The notes beneath the pieces are model-generated. The model was not told the DNA's origin. It did not search any database and saw only the letters and a list, made by a program, of their open reading frames with translations. A stretch of DNA of 64,000 nucleotides from Proteles cristata cristata (lineage: Eukaryota; Chordata; Mammalia; Carnivora; Hyaenidae): assembly GCA_017311185.1 (NCBI GenBank), contig JAESUZ010000446.1, positions 124,001 through 188,000 of the forward strand, written 5' to 3'. Numbering within the stretch: position 1 is the first letter of the stretch; every line of letters begins with the position of its first letter. Both the position numbers and the translations under genes were made by a program. Positions 41,331-51,956 of the stretch are shown piece by piece.

Positions 41331-41856
41331 GCTTTTAAAAAAGCCGAGGCTAGCCATACATTCAAACTGATGCTAATCCAGGACTAGAAGAACATGCTTA
41401 AGATTTTTTCTCATATGGAATTCATACAAATATCAATAAAATAATGTGTGAAGAATGTGGAGACTACTAAAGCCCTATGAAAGTCTTATAATGTTTACGT
41501 GTCCTAGAAAGGTGGAAATTTCCACAAGCAAGGTAGCATTGAAGGTTCTATGTGAAGTCTTCCTTGAAAACATGATTTCCAGAAACCTTTATATTTACTT
41601 TACACTTAATTTATATTTATACTTAATCAAAATATTTGGAACTGCTCGTCTAGAAAAAAATGTTAAGCAGTAATTCTGCAGGAAACAATTATGTCTTTTA
41701 ACCTACACAACACTTAGGCTTTCCAAGAGCTCATTCACTTTCTGGCTAAATACAAATCCTTGCGGATATAGAAGGTACACAGTTGGATTTCGACTTATTT
41801 GTCTAAAGGCTGTTTTCACCTTGCCAGCTTCTATCCCTGGCCACCTCCCATCCCAC

Positions 41857-42101
41857 AATTCCTTTTTTTAAATTTTTTTTTATTTTTACTGTTTTATTTA
41901 CTTCTGTGTGTGTGAGAGAGAGATAGAGACAGACAGAGATAGTGTGAGCAGGGGAGGGTCAGAGAGAGAGGGAGACAGAATCTGAAGCAGGCTCCAGGCT
42001 CCGAGCTGTCAGCACAGAGCCCGACGTGGGGCTCAAACCCACAAACGGTGAGATCATGACTTGAGCCACAGTCAGACCGACTGAGCCCCCGGGGCACCCC
42101 T
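41857..42101 (-). repeat. Feliform tRNA-Lys SINE
   Basis: Antisense copy ending GAGCCCCCGGGGCACCCC. It is flanked by CATCCCAC at 41849-41856 and 42102-42109. Confidence 0.92.
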
Positions 42102-42910
42102 CATCCCACCTTCAAACGCTGGCTCTTAGATGATGCCTCGCAGTTCGTGCTCTGTCTTGTTCGGAATCATTACTGCTGCCCTTGCTATGACTTTATAAGC
42201 CTTTCTATGTCTCCACACTGTTCATTCTGCCCCTGTCACGTCCAGCCTGAGACAGCTTCCTTCTGTACCGCAGTGATGGCAGCCATGATGCGCACTCTCA
42301 GATTTTCTCTCCTGCCTCTAGCGTTTGCTTCTTTGCCCAGATGTGCCCCTCTCCTTACCAGAGTTTGCTATATGCTCTACCCTAACCCCTTCATCCTCTA
42401 AAGTCTTCCCCCGGGAATTCCTCCCTTTTGCCTGGCTTCTTCCTCTAACCTTCTCCTAGAGCCCTGTGATCACACAAACTTCCATCTTCGGAAACACACT
42501 TTCTGAAAGACTCGGGTATAACCACGGAGTCTACCCACTTGCCACTCACTCCAGACTCTGTAACCTGACCTAGCCCTTCACGCTTCCATGTGATGCCTCT
42601 TTCTGTTCTTCCTAAACGACCCAGACAGCCCCCTCAGCACTCTGCATATGTGGTCCCCTCTTTCTTGAAATTCTTCCCTCTCCATTAATCCTACTCTGAT
42701 TACCCCCCTTCTCTCCCTGAGGGGTCTTTCTCTGTCACTTACCTTTCCTCTCGTACTTCTTAAGGGGGGGGTGCTTTGCTTTGGTACTTGAACCTCTTCA
42801 GTGGGTTGGTCATAACTCACATATGTCCCCACTACTGCCTATTTGCAGAGTCCAACACTTCTCCCTTCCTCGGTGTGTGTGCATAGTCTCCTCAAATCCA
42901 AAGTGGTCTT

Positions 42911-43288
42911 TGATTATGTTAAAAAAGAGACAGAAGACTGAAAATGGAGTCACCTTTTCTAAGCCCATGTCAGCAAACCAGAACTTACTATCTAACCTAA
43001 AGGCAGCGTCAGCCTCTCAGGAATGTGACTTTTAGCCAGTCAACCTGCAACTACCTGGCCATGCCTAAGGAGGTAATCTGCCTGATACATCCCTGTCTTT
43101 CCTCCAAAAGAAAGTGACTTGCCTGAGACAATACATTTTCTCTGTCTGGTCTCCCTTCTGCCTATCACAGCCTTCGACTTTACACAGCTCTTCGGAGCTC
43201 CTTTCTGTTGGCTAGATGGGATGCTAATTTGTGAATCCATGAATAAAACCAGTTTAATCTTTACATTTATTCAGTTGAATTTTTAACA
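42911..43288 (+). repeat. 5' LTR of the provirus
   Basis: It shares ordered blocks with 51587-51956: CAGCAAACCA, ATCTAACCT, CAGCCTCTC, GGAATGTGAC, ACAATACA, TTCTGCCTAT, CACAGCTCTT, GAATAAA and CAGTTGAATTTTTAA. It ends with CA at 43287-43288. The start is approximate, chosen at a TG that aligns with one in the other LTR. The TATA position reads TATCACA (43163-43169), so the core promoter looks mutated. A polyadenylation signal AATAAA remains at 43242-43247. Divergence from the other LTR is high by eye (roughly a quarter of positions), implying an old insertion. Confidence 0.8.
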
Positions 43289-43292
43289 GATT

Positions 43293-43310
43293 TGGTGGCA
43301 ATGAGAGGAC
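43293..43310 (+). other. Candidate retroviral primer-binding site
   Basis: TGGTGGCAATGAGAGGAC begins five bases after the LTR-terminal CA. The leading TGG pairs with a tRNA 3' CCA. The first eight bases fit a leucine-type tRNA end, but the rest does not match cleanly, so the primer tRNA is unassigned. Confidence 0.4.
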
Positions 43311-43411
43311 CCAAAGCCAACTTCTGACAGCATTCAGACACCAGAAACACAGGAGTCGTATCCCTGAACTCTTTGGAGTCCCCTCTCCCCCACACCCACT
43401 TTTGGAGGGCC

Positions 43412-43502
43412 ATGGGTAAGTGCCTCTCAGTCCCTAATAGGGATGTTACCTGTTTGAATGCTTGCTATATAACTCAAAGGTTATATGATAACCTTTGGGG
43501 AT
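43412..43502 (+). pseudogene. Possible start of gag (Met-Gly)
   Basis: After a leader rich in C runs, ATGGGTAAG at 43412 opens a frame beginning Met-Gly, as expected for a myristoylated matrix protein. The frame stops after about 30 codons. Position relative to the LTR and primer site supports the reading; sequence similarity alone would not. Confidence 0.35.
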
Positions 43503-44056
43503 AAGATCTCTGTGCGGGGAGACACACTGTAAAACCACCACCCAATCTGCACCCAGCAGCAGCACATGCCCCTTAGGTGTTAATTTGGTGCCAAAGGCTT
43601 ACATTAAATAATAACAATAAGAAAAAAAAATTCTTAAATTCTAAAAAGCTAAGCATGCTACCTGCAAGTCACCTCTTATGGTCCTGTAAGCTATAAATAT
43701 CAACAAAAATGAGAAAATCTTACAAAAGACAACCTAGAATTACAAGGACCACTGTGAGAAGCATTACAATTAGTCAAGATAGTTCATTTAGGAAGCATCC
43801 TTGAAAGAAAGAACTTGATTCAACAGAATGGGATGCCTATTTTAATTTATATGCAGAACCTTCCCAAAGGCCTAAAGATTCCAAAATTTCTTTTTAAAGA
43901 AATTATAGCAAAAGGTTAATGAAAAAGACACAAGGGGCGCCAGAAATTTAAAAAAAAAAAAAAAAGCTATGATTCCTCCTGCTCCTCACTAACCTCTTTT
44001 TCCTGAGTGTTCATGGTCTATTTGTCCTCAGTTTGAAGAGACTATTAAACAGTTAC

Positions 44057-44245
44057 TTGGTTTTTTCTAAACATATTTATTTATTTTGAGAGAGAAACAG
44101 AGTGCACATGAGTTGGGAAGTGGCAGAGACGGAGAGAATCCCAAGTAGGCTTCACTCAAGCGCAGAGCCTGATGCGGGGCTGGAACTCACAGGCTGTGAG
44201 ATCACGACCTGAGATGCTTAACTGACTAAGCCACTCAGGTGTTCC
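44057..44245 (-). repeat. Feliform SINE inside provirus
   Basis: Antisense, short and diverged, ending AAGCCACTCAGGTGTTCC. It is flanked by identical TAAACAGTTAC at 44046-44056 and 44246-44256. Confidence 0.93.
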
Positions 44246-44555
44246 TAAACAGTTACCACATTGGGTAGCTTTATTTTAAAAAGTAAGAAACCTATCTTCT
44301 AGTCAAAGACTGAACTAAGGGCCGTAGATAAAGGATCTCCTAAACCCAGGGAGGATACACAAAAGTTTCCTGAACAAGTCATTATGTCCGGCTCCCAGAT
44401 CTTTATCAGCATGTGCACGTGCCAGTGGAAAAAGTGGATCCAAGGAGTAGGATCATGTAATCTGAGGATGACGTCCAAGATGGTCCCTTTCAACATGATC
44501 CCCTCATGGACCGGAAAAAGCTGGCAGAGTAGCAGCTGATGTTTTAAAAGCCATT

Positions 44556-44666
44556 CTTGGAAACCTCCAAGCCCACATGGATTGGTCTATCATTCAAACA
44601 TGCAAACAAACAAAAGAGGAATCTGGGGCAGACTTTGAAGCCAGTCTGGAAGCTCTTTTTCTATGA
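44556..44666 (+). pseudogene. Gag capsid remnant
   Basis: A 36-codon open stretch ends at a stop at 44664. Its residues QTKEESGADFEASLEALF have the spacing of a gammaretroviral capsid C-terminal segment (charged run, Glu-Ser, then acidic-aromatic helix ending Ala-Phe). Upstream and downstream frames are broken. It lies in the expected place, about 1.2 kb after the LTR, once the SINE at 44057 is discounted. Confidence 0.6.
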
Positions 44667-45176
44667 CAATCTAGGTTCCAAACAATAAATATGGGCACCC
44701 AACCTGCTCCAGCTTCCCTGTTTGTGCAGAGATTATCTCCTAAGACTAGATTAAACAAAAGGCAGAAAAAGGCCACCAGGGACCACGCTGAGTACTTTGA
44801 AAGGACTTTGCAATAAGAGCGCAAATAAAAGTCTCTCCTGATAACTTCAGCCCCAAAGCCAGACACCTAACCTAACATCTGGGCTCTCCCCACATTACAC
44901 CCCTCTAGGGGTCCATCATCAAAACAGTGGTCCTAGGGTCAATCATCTGGGAAACCAAGGGGGGGAAGTGTTCTCAAAGGTCCTGTACAAATTCTTCAAC
45001 AGCAGCTCAAATGGAATAGATGCATCTCACGCAAATATTAGTAAAAAACTTCAGCCATCTGACCAGATAAACTTATTACATCTACCAGGAAAAATAACTC
45101 AGACCCAACTTCTTTATAACTAGTGAACTTTGTACTGTGCCTGATTCATGGATTCATTTAAAATTCAGGCATTTTT

Positions 45177-46736
45177 CAATTCCAATCAAAATTGCACCAG
45201 CATACTTCTCAAAACTAGAACAAACTATCCAAAAATTTGTATGGAACCACAAAAGACCCCGAATAGCCAAAGTAATCCTGAAAAATAAAACCAAAATGGG
45301 AGGGATCACCATCCCAGACTTTAGTCTCTACTACAAAGCTGTCATCATCAAGACAGTATGGTATTGGCACAAAAACAGACACATAGACCAATGGAACAGA
45401 ATTGAGAACTCAGAAGTGGACCCAAAAGTATACAGCCAACTAATCTTTGACAAAGCAGGAAAGAATATCCAATGGAAAAAAGACAGCCTTTTTAACAGAT
45501 GGTGTTGGGAGAACTGGACAGCAACATGCAGAAGAATGAAACTAGATCATTTTCTCACACCATGCACAAAAATAAACTCAAAATGGATAAAGGACCTGAA
45601 CGTGAGACAGGAAACTATCAACACCCTAGAGGAGGAAGCAGGAAACAACCTCCTTGACCTCCACCGCAGCAACTTCTTACTTGACACATCCCCAAAAGCA
45701 AGGGAATCAAGAGCAAAAATAAACTGTTGGGACCTCATCAAGGTGAAAAGCTTCTGCACAGCCAAGGAAACAACCCAGAAAATTAATAGGCAACCAACGG
45801 AATGGGAAAAGATAGTTGCAAATGACATATCAGTTAAAGGGTTAATATCAAGAATCTATAAGGAACTCACCAAACTACACGCCCGAAATGGGCAGAAGAG
45901 ATGAACAGACACTTCTCCAAAGAGGACATCCAGATGGCCAACAGACACATGAAACGATGCTCAGCATCGCTCCTCATCAGGGAAATACAAATCAAAACCA
46001 CACTGAGATACCACCTCACGCCAGTCAGAGAGGCTAAAATGAGCCAATCAGAGAACTCTAGATGCTGGCGAGGATGTGGAGAAACGGGCACCCTCCTACA
46101 CTGTTGGTGGGAATGTAAACTGGTACAGCCCCTCTGGAAAACAGTGTGGAGGTTCCTAAGGAAACTAACAATAGAACTCCCCTATGACCCAGCAATAGCA
46201 CTGCTAGGAATTTACCCAAGGGATACAGAAATGCTGATGCATAGGAGCACATGTACCCCAATGTTCATAGCAGCACTCTCCACAATAGCTAAAACATGGA
46301 AAGAGCCTAAGTGTCCATCAACAGATGAATGGATCAAGAAGATGTGGTTTATCTATACCATGGAATACTACATGGCAATGAGGAAGAATGAAATCTGGCC
46401 ATGTGTAGCAACATGGGTGGACCTTGAGGGTGTTATGCTGAGCGAAATAAGTCAGGCAGAGAAGGACAAATATCATATGTGTGCACGTATAGGAGGATTA
46501 GGAGGAACTTAACAGAGGACCAAGGGGGAGAAGAAGGGCGGAAATGGTGGGGGAAAGGGAAGAGGCAAACCATGAGACATTCTTGAATGCTGACAAAAAC
46601 TGAGGACTGATGGATGTGGGGGGGAGGGGGGATGGGCATGGAGGAGGACACTTGTGGGAATGAGCACTGGGTGTTATGTGGAAACTAATTTGACAATAAA
46701 ATATTTGTAAAAATATATATATAAGTAAAAAAAATT
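45177..46736 (+). mobile_element. 5'-truncated LINE-1 with perfect 16-bp TSD, inside provirus
   Basis: Sense L1 carrying the last part of ORF2 and the 3' end. It is flanked by AAATTCAGGCATTTTT at 45161-45176 and 46737-46752. One frame is open to 45904 ([33 protein letters not shown]), with its first 13 or so codons coming from the provirus flank. The C-terminal part continues in another frame from 45901 to 46512 ([27 protein letters not shown]). A small deletion near 45880 accounts for the shift. The 3' UTR ends GACAATAAAATATTTG and an A/T-rich tail. Relatively young, but truncated and frame-broken. Confidence 0.95.
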
Positions 46737-46898
46737 AAATTCAGGCATTTTTAAATGGAAGATATAAAATCTGTTGACATCTATATGTTGATGTGTGTTT
46801 AAATACATGTGTGCTGTAGATGTCTGGTATTTTTCTTCCTCAGGATGGGAATGCCAGAATTAATTTGTAAAAGAGCTCTATTTAAATGGCTTCAAGTA

Positions 46899-47142
46899 TG
46901 GGGCGCCTGGGTGGCTTAGTCGGTTAAGCGTCCGACTTTCGCTTAGGTCATGATCTCGCGGTTCGTGGGTTCGAGCCCCGCGTCGGGCTCTGTGCTGACT
47001 GCCAGCTCAGAGCCTGGAGCCTGTTTCCGTCTGTGACTCCCTCTCTCTCTGACCCTCCTCTGTTCACGCTGTCTCTCTCTCTCCTAGAAATAAATAAAAA
47101 AACATTTAAAAAAAAATAAATTTAAAAAAAAAAAATAAAAAT
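46899..47142 (+). repeat. Young feliform SINE, perfect 15-bp TSD
   Basis: Head GGGGCGCCTGGGTGGCTTAG with intact CpGs (GATCTCGCGGTTCGTGGG), special body CTGACTGCCAGCTCAGAGC, and end CCTAGAAATAAATAAAA followed by a long A-rich tail. AAATGGCTTCAAGTA occurs at 46884-46898 and 47143-47157. Confidence 0.97.
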
Positions 47143-47299
47143 AAATGGCTTCAAGTAAAGTAAGCACTTACATGAATTAAAGTGTTCCTAAAATTCTCAG
47201 AGATAGAGTAGAAACTAACCTAAATGCTTTTCAGGTTCACATGTTCTAGGAAAATAAAAACTAAGCTTGTGAGTTTAATTAAAATAGACCCATCTTTAT

Positions 47300-47510
47300 G
47301 GGGCACCTGGGTGGCTCAGTCGGTTAAGTGTCTGACTTCAGTTCAGGTCATGATCTCATGGTCCTGATTTTGAGCCCCGCGCTGGGCTCTGTGCTGACAG
47401 CTTGGTGCCTGCAGTCTGCTTCCGTGTCTCCCTGTCTCTCTCCCTCCCCCTCCCCAGCTCTCACTCTGTATCTCTCTTTCAAAAATAAATAAATGATTAA
47501 AAAAATTTTT
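47300..47510 (+). repeat. Feliform tRNA-Lys SINE
   Basis: Head GGGGCACCTGGGTGGCTCAG, body GGGCTCTGTGCTGACAGCTT, tail TTTCAAAAATAAATAAATG. Inside the provirus. Confidence 0.93.
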
Positions 47511-50308
47511 AAATAGATCTTCAGCATTATCAACATTGAATACAATGCAGACACATACCTTTTATTCTGCCTGGGTTTACTAGTCAAAAAAAGTTCATTG
47601 TCTTTCTATTACAAAGCTTGTCAGCAAAAAAAAAAAAAAAAGCTTCTATGTTGAAATTTTCATAAATGATCTAAACATAATTATTGAGAACAAGTGAATT
47701 AAATACATGTAAGCAAAATAAATGTTTTCAGATGAATTTTTAAAATAGTTTTCCTAATCTTTTTGGTAAACTGAAATCATAAAGGTTTGGTAGGTTAAAT
47801 TAAATGGTGAATAGTCGTTAAATATCAAGATCATTTCCAAATAAGATAAAACACTGAAACATTAATTGCTGAACATAGGTTTATCCACTTTGGGCTTCCT
47901 TTTACAGAGAACCTAGAGATATTTGGGCTTATTAGTAAATATATTTTTATGCCATGCTGAGATATTTACTTGAGGAAGCATGCATTTCTAGAAATTATAA
48001 AAGGTAGAAGTCTGCCACTTCACTAAATGATAGTGTAAAAGACAATACATAATTGTTTGCACTAAAAAATTACAATTTTTAGGGTTAAAATTTCTAATAT
48101 ATGTAAGGAAAGCGTCTAAGTTTTGTGGCTAAGATTGGAATGGATTTAATTAAGTTGAATGAGTTTTAGTATCAATAGTAAGCTGGTACAAAATGAGAAT
48201 TTGCTTTTCTCTTTGTCATAAAAGTTTTTCTGGATAAGCGACTGTAAACATTTTTTCTTTACCTTTTTAAGTAATATGCCTAGAAACCAAAGACTTTGTG
48301 TCTTCTTAAAATAATTTCCTATGTTTCATGCTGTTTTATCAGCTCTTTGATTACATTAAACCAATACTTAGTTACCCATCTAACCTTAGTGACAAGAGAG
48401 CTAAATAGTTGTAAAACACTAACCTTAGGTTTTTTCATAGGGAAGACTCCATTTTTTTTTTTTACATCTATGATCCTATGTGACCAAATGTTTTAAAACC
48501 TTTTGAGATTTTTGACAAAATATTTTTAAATTTACAGTGTCAGTTTATTAAGAACAGATTAACAGTTTAAGAAACCTTTTAACAAAGAGAAAACAAAAAT
48601 TTTAGCTTTGCATCAGCATATTTTTTTATATTAAAACTCATTTACTTAAATTTATTCCAATCTTAGCCATGACTGACTGATTGCACATAGTTCAAAGCTT
48701 CCCATCACTGGAAACCTTCTACAACGTTAGTCCGTACATTCAGATTTTGTCCTAAATATTCCTTCTCTAAATAACCAGTCTCAGATTAAGACAAAATTAC
48801 TATCTTTTCCTTCACCATAAAATGGACTCCCCTTTCTCACGCTGTTTTTTCAAAAACACAGATCTTCCTTTTCTTGCATACAGAGTTGTTTGCCTTACGT
48901 CCAGTGCTCTTAATTACAAGTATTAGAATTCTTAAGTCTTAGTTTTCACTAAAAGCTGAGGATTCTAAGTTGTAAGCAATTGTGAACTTTTTGTTGTTAT
49001 CAGTATCTTTTTGATTAGCCAGCTTAGGAATATAGTTACTGAAATTTGAATAAAAACTTAAAAAATACTATTTTGGATAAACTTTCAAAAATCAGATTCT
49101 GGATGAAGACTTTTTGACCTCCAACTAACTTTTGAAGGAGAATTTTGAAGGGCCCCATAGAAAATCACAAAGGACTTGTGCATGCTCTCTTTATTAAAAG
49201 TAAGATAGTAAAAGATTGGTTAGACTTAGTTGATGTTAAATTATATGGGAAGGATTGTCAAATAATAAGTAATAAGCTTAGTTACATCTGTATAAGTATG
49301 TGTGATAAGTGTCCTAAAAATTATGAAATTCCTAAGAATCTGTCTGGTATAATACAATTAGTCATAATTTCATATAGTAAATAAATAACCATATATCCTT
49401 GTCAGTTCTCTTAAAATGAACTCTCGTCAGGTTTCTAACGATGGACACTAACTCTTGGCATTCAGAGTTATTGTTTTACCTTGGTGCTTTTGCAAAACCA
49501 TTCCTGCAGTAGTTCTTTCATCTTTTTAGGAGATTCATGGAAAGGAATATTTAAGGTCATAAAACGGACGTGGTTAAGGATTCAGGCACCAGTGGAAAAA
49601 GCTAGATTCAAGCAGAACACGAATTAATACCAGGGCACTAAGCGAACTCAGGAGGGGGATTATAGTTTTTATGACTTCTTTTGTGAAACACTGCTGGCTC
49701 ATGAATGTTTTATTTTTCCAGATTTGAGGGAATCTTTTCTGTGAAGCTATTTATGACGTAACAACAATTTGGTGGAGTAGAGCTTTGTTTTTTTTCTTCC
49801 AACCAGATCCTTCCAGCTTTGGGAAACTCTTGAGTGTCTATTTCATGGCAGCGTAGTTATTTACATAAATTCAGCAAGATTCTGCTTTCCTTGTAACAGG
49901 ACACAATTGAAAACCTGTTATGTCCTAATGGCTGTGATTGGGATGCTTTTGCAGGTAAAATCTGATGGTGAATCGCTGGCTTAGCTTCCTGGCTTCAGAG
50001 GCTTTTAAGAGTTCAGTCTGATACTCCATATGAAAAGCTCCAGCAGAAAGTCTTTAAAAGGAGCTTGTGTGGTCAATTACCATTCTTGCTGCACTTATGT
50101 AAATAATCAGGCCAGATTTAATCCAAACAACTTCATTCTACTGTGATTATCTTTGATGTGAAAATGGGGATAATTGAAGAAATTGTATCTGGATCTTTGT
50201 GGATATTAGAGTCTAGTCTTGTTAATTATATCTGAGGTTTTGTTATGTGTCTGTGGACTAGACTGGATTCTGCATTATTCTAGCTTCCTTCAGTATCTTT
50301 TTTTAATA

Positions 50309-50481
50309 TTAACAAAAAAAAACTTTTAATGTTTCCTTATTTTTGAGAGACAGAGCACAAGCAGGGGAGGGGCAGAGAGAGAGGGAGACACCGAATCTGA
50401 AACAGGCTCTGATCACAGACCAGGAGATCATGACATGAACCAATTTCGGATGCTCAACTGACTGAGCCACCCCGAGCTTCT
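50309..50481 (-). repeat. Feliform SINE with internal deletion, inside provirus
   Basis: Antisense copy: TTATTTTTGAGAGACAGAGC, GAATCTGAAACAGGCTCTGA, then a shortened middle and GAGCCACCCCGAGCTTC. Confidence 0.88.
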
Positions 50482-50539
50482 TTAAATATCTGTCTATAAC
50501 CCTCAAAACTAACATTTCCAGTTTGCTCCAACCCTTTGG

Positions 50540-50697
50540 AAGAATTTGGAACCACTAAGAAAAAAGACTGATCTTGAATCTTCATGGAACGGATTATACC
50601 ACGTCGTGCTTGCTACCCAGATAGCAGCCAAATTACAGCGCTAGAACCTGAAGCACCTATTTCGCAGCTAAAGAAGGCTTTGCCTGACATCTGGTGG
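50540..50697 (+). pseudogene. Retroviral integrase C-terminal domain remnant (pol)
   Basis: In one frame (stop at 50642) the residues LEPLRKKTDLESSWNGLYHV followed by VLATQ fit the small C-terminal DNA-binding domain of gammaretroviral integrases, including the Trp-x-Gly-x-Tyr core of the GPY/F motif. The residues ISQLKKALPDIW, typical of the end of that domain, follow in another frame at 50659-50694. A frameshift and a stop separate them. This is the clearest retroviral protein signal in the provirus and sets its orientation. Confidence 0.75.
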
Positions 50698-51293
50698 TAT
50701 GTAAATCAAATTAATGGGGAAAGAGGAGTAGCTGACATCCATGTAGACTACTTCCTCCCAAGGTGCCAGGCCAAGACTTCATACTTAAAGTAAAATCCTT
50801 TATTCTCTTGTTTTCTTTCACTATAGCACTGCCCTGGAGAGAGAACCCCGTCATCCATATCTCCTACGCCATGACTAAGGGGACAAGGTAATCTTTCAGA
50901 CCACAGGATTTGGCATCAAAAATTTAGATTATTTCCCTGTCTCTTGGTTAACAACTCTAAATTTGGAGAACTTTGTATTCAGGCTTTAGGCAAAGAAGGG
51001 AACACAAGGCTATGTGGTCGACAGACCCTGAAAATTCTACGGGTCTGTGCTTGTCCCCTTTCTAGTCCTAAAGCACGTATTCAGACAGGAATTTGCAAGA
51101 TGTATTCAGGACTTGCTTCCTCTGGCAGGGCACTGTTTCCCTGGCGGAAGGCACTTGATGCACTTGGGTTAGCACTTCTGGTGAAGTTGAAACTAGTTAC
51201 ACTCAGCTTGAGAAGGTGACTCCGTCAAGAAGGTCTTTCCTTGACTTTGATTTTTGGAGTCTTTGATTTTAATTTGCTTCAGTCCTGGGGACC

Positions 51294-51479
51294 ATGGCTA
51301 CAAAGGGAACTGTCCTACTTGTAATAATCCTAGGAGGCTCTCCAGCACACTTTATCCTCGCAAATGCTTTAAATGCCATGTTCACGGCCACCAAGCAAAT
51401 GATCTCCCTAAGACTGGAACATCAGAAAAGGAGCACAGAGAATGACGAACTTAAAATTTTGAACCTAAAGTCATAGCTT
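51294..51479 (+). pseudogene. Possible env transmembrane-subunit remnant
   Basis: A 60-codon frame opens just before the 3' LTR with a hydrophobic run (TVLLVIILGG), then a basic, amphipathic tail (KQMISLRLEHQKRS). That is the layout of a retroviral Env membrane anchor and cytoplasmic tail in its normal place. The preceding Trp-Gly-Pro-Trp-Leu is in another frame. Another frame of the same DNA shows a CX2CX4H pattern, so the reading is not certain. Confidence 0.4.
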
Positions 51480-51586
51480 GGGGACACCACACAAAGGATC
51501 GATAAGTGTAGGAGAACTTGAGTGTGGTGGCTGCCAGTGACGCTAATTGCGTACATTTTGATCAGTTCTCCGCTAACCTGAGAGTC

Positions 51587-51956
51587 TGATCTAAAAAATG
51601 GAGGGTCGTTAAGAGACAAAAGGCCCCAAGTAAGAGTAACCTGTGCCGCTCACATCAGCAAACCAAGACTTAATATCTAACCTGACTGCAGTTTCAGCCT
51701 CTCCCAGGAATGTGACCTCTAAGCAGTCAACCCGGAATGACCTGGTCAGCATGAGTGTGGTAAGGTGCCTGATGGGCCCCAGACGAAAGTGACCAGACCT
51801 AAAACAATACACTCTCTCTAGGTCTTCGTGCCCCCTTTCTGCCTATAAAAGCCTTTTTTGGTTGCTTCACACAGCTCTTTGGAGATCCTTTCTATTTGCT
51901 AGATAGGAAGCTCCCCAATTCACAAATCATTGAATAAAGCCCAGTTGAATTTTTAA
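51587..51956 (+). repeat. 3' LTR of the provirus
   Basis: Partner of the LTR at 42911. Unlike that copy it keeps an intact TATA box (TATAAAA, 51844-51850), and AATAAA lies about 90 bases further on (51933-51938), a normal promoter-to-poly(A) spacing in a short LTR. It ends near CAGTTGAATTTTTAAAAA. The start is approximate. Confidence 0.8.
51844..51850 (+). promoter_or_regulatory. TATA box of the 3' LTR
   Basis: TATAAAA within CTGCCTATAAAAGCC. It would drive plus-strand transcription, antisense to PRKCQ, into 51.9 kb onward. Activity is unknown. Confidence 0.5.

Larger units (their letters stand above)
42911..51956 (+). mobile_element. Degenerate gammaretrovirus-like endogenous provirus
   Basis: Two related LTR sequences in the same orientation enclose about 8.3 kb of internal DNA, in the opposite orientation to PRKCQ. 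A candidate primer-binding site and a gag leader follow the 5' LTR. A capsid-like remnant lies near 44560, an integrase C-terminal remnant near 50540, and a hydrophobic env-TM-like segment near 51300. This gag-pol-env order is what a simple retrovirus requires. Every reading frame is short and broken. The RT, RNase H and protease regions were not recognised, and the space left for env (about 0.8 kb) is too small, so large deletions are likely. An L1 (45177-46736) and four SINEs have inserted since. Stretches 47510-50300 are AT-rich and hold nothing I can assign. Confidence 0.82.

Noticed and set aside
46899..46990. tRNA-like head with A- and B-box-like sequence
   Set aside because: It is the tRNA-derived head of a SINE with tail and target duplication, not a tRNA gene. 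The same applies to all other SINE heads.
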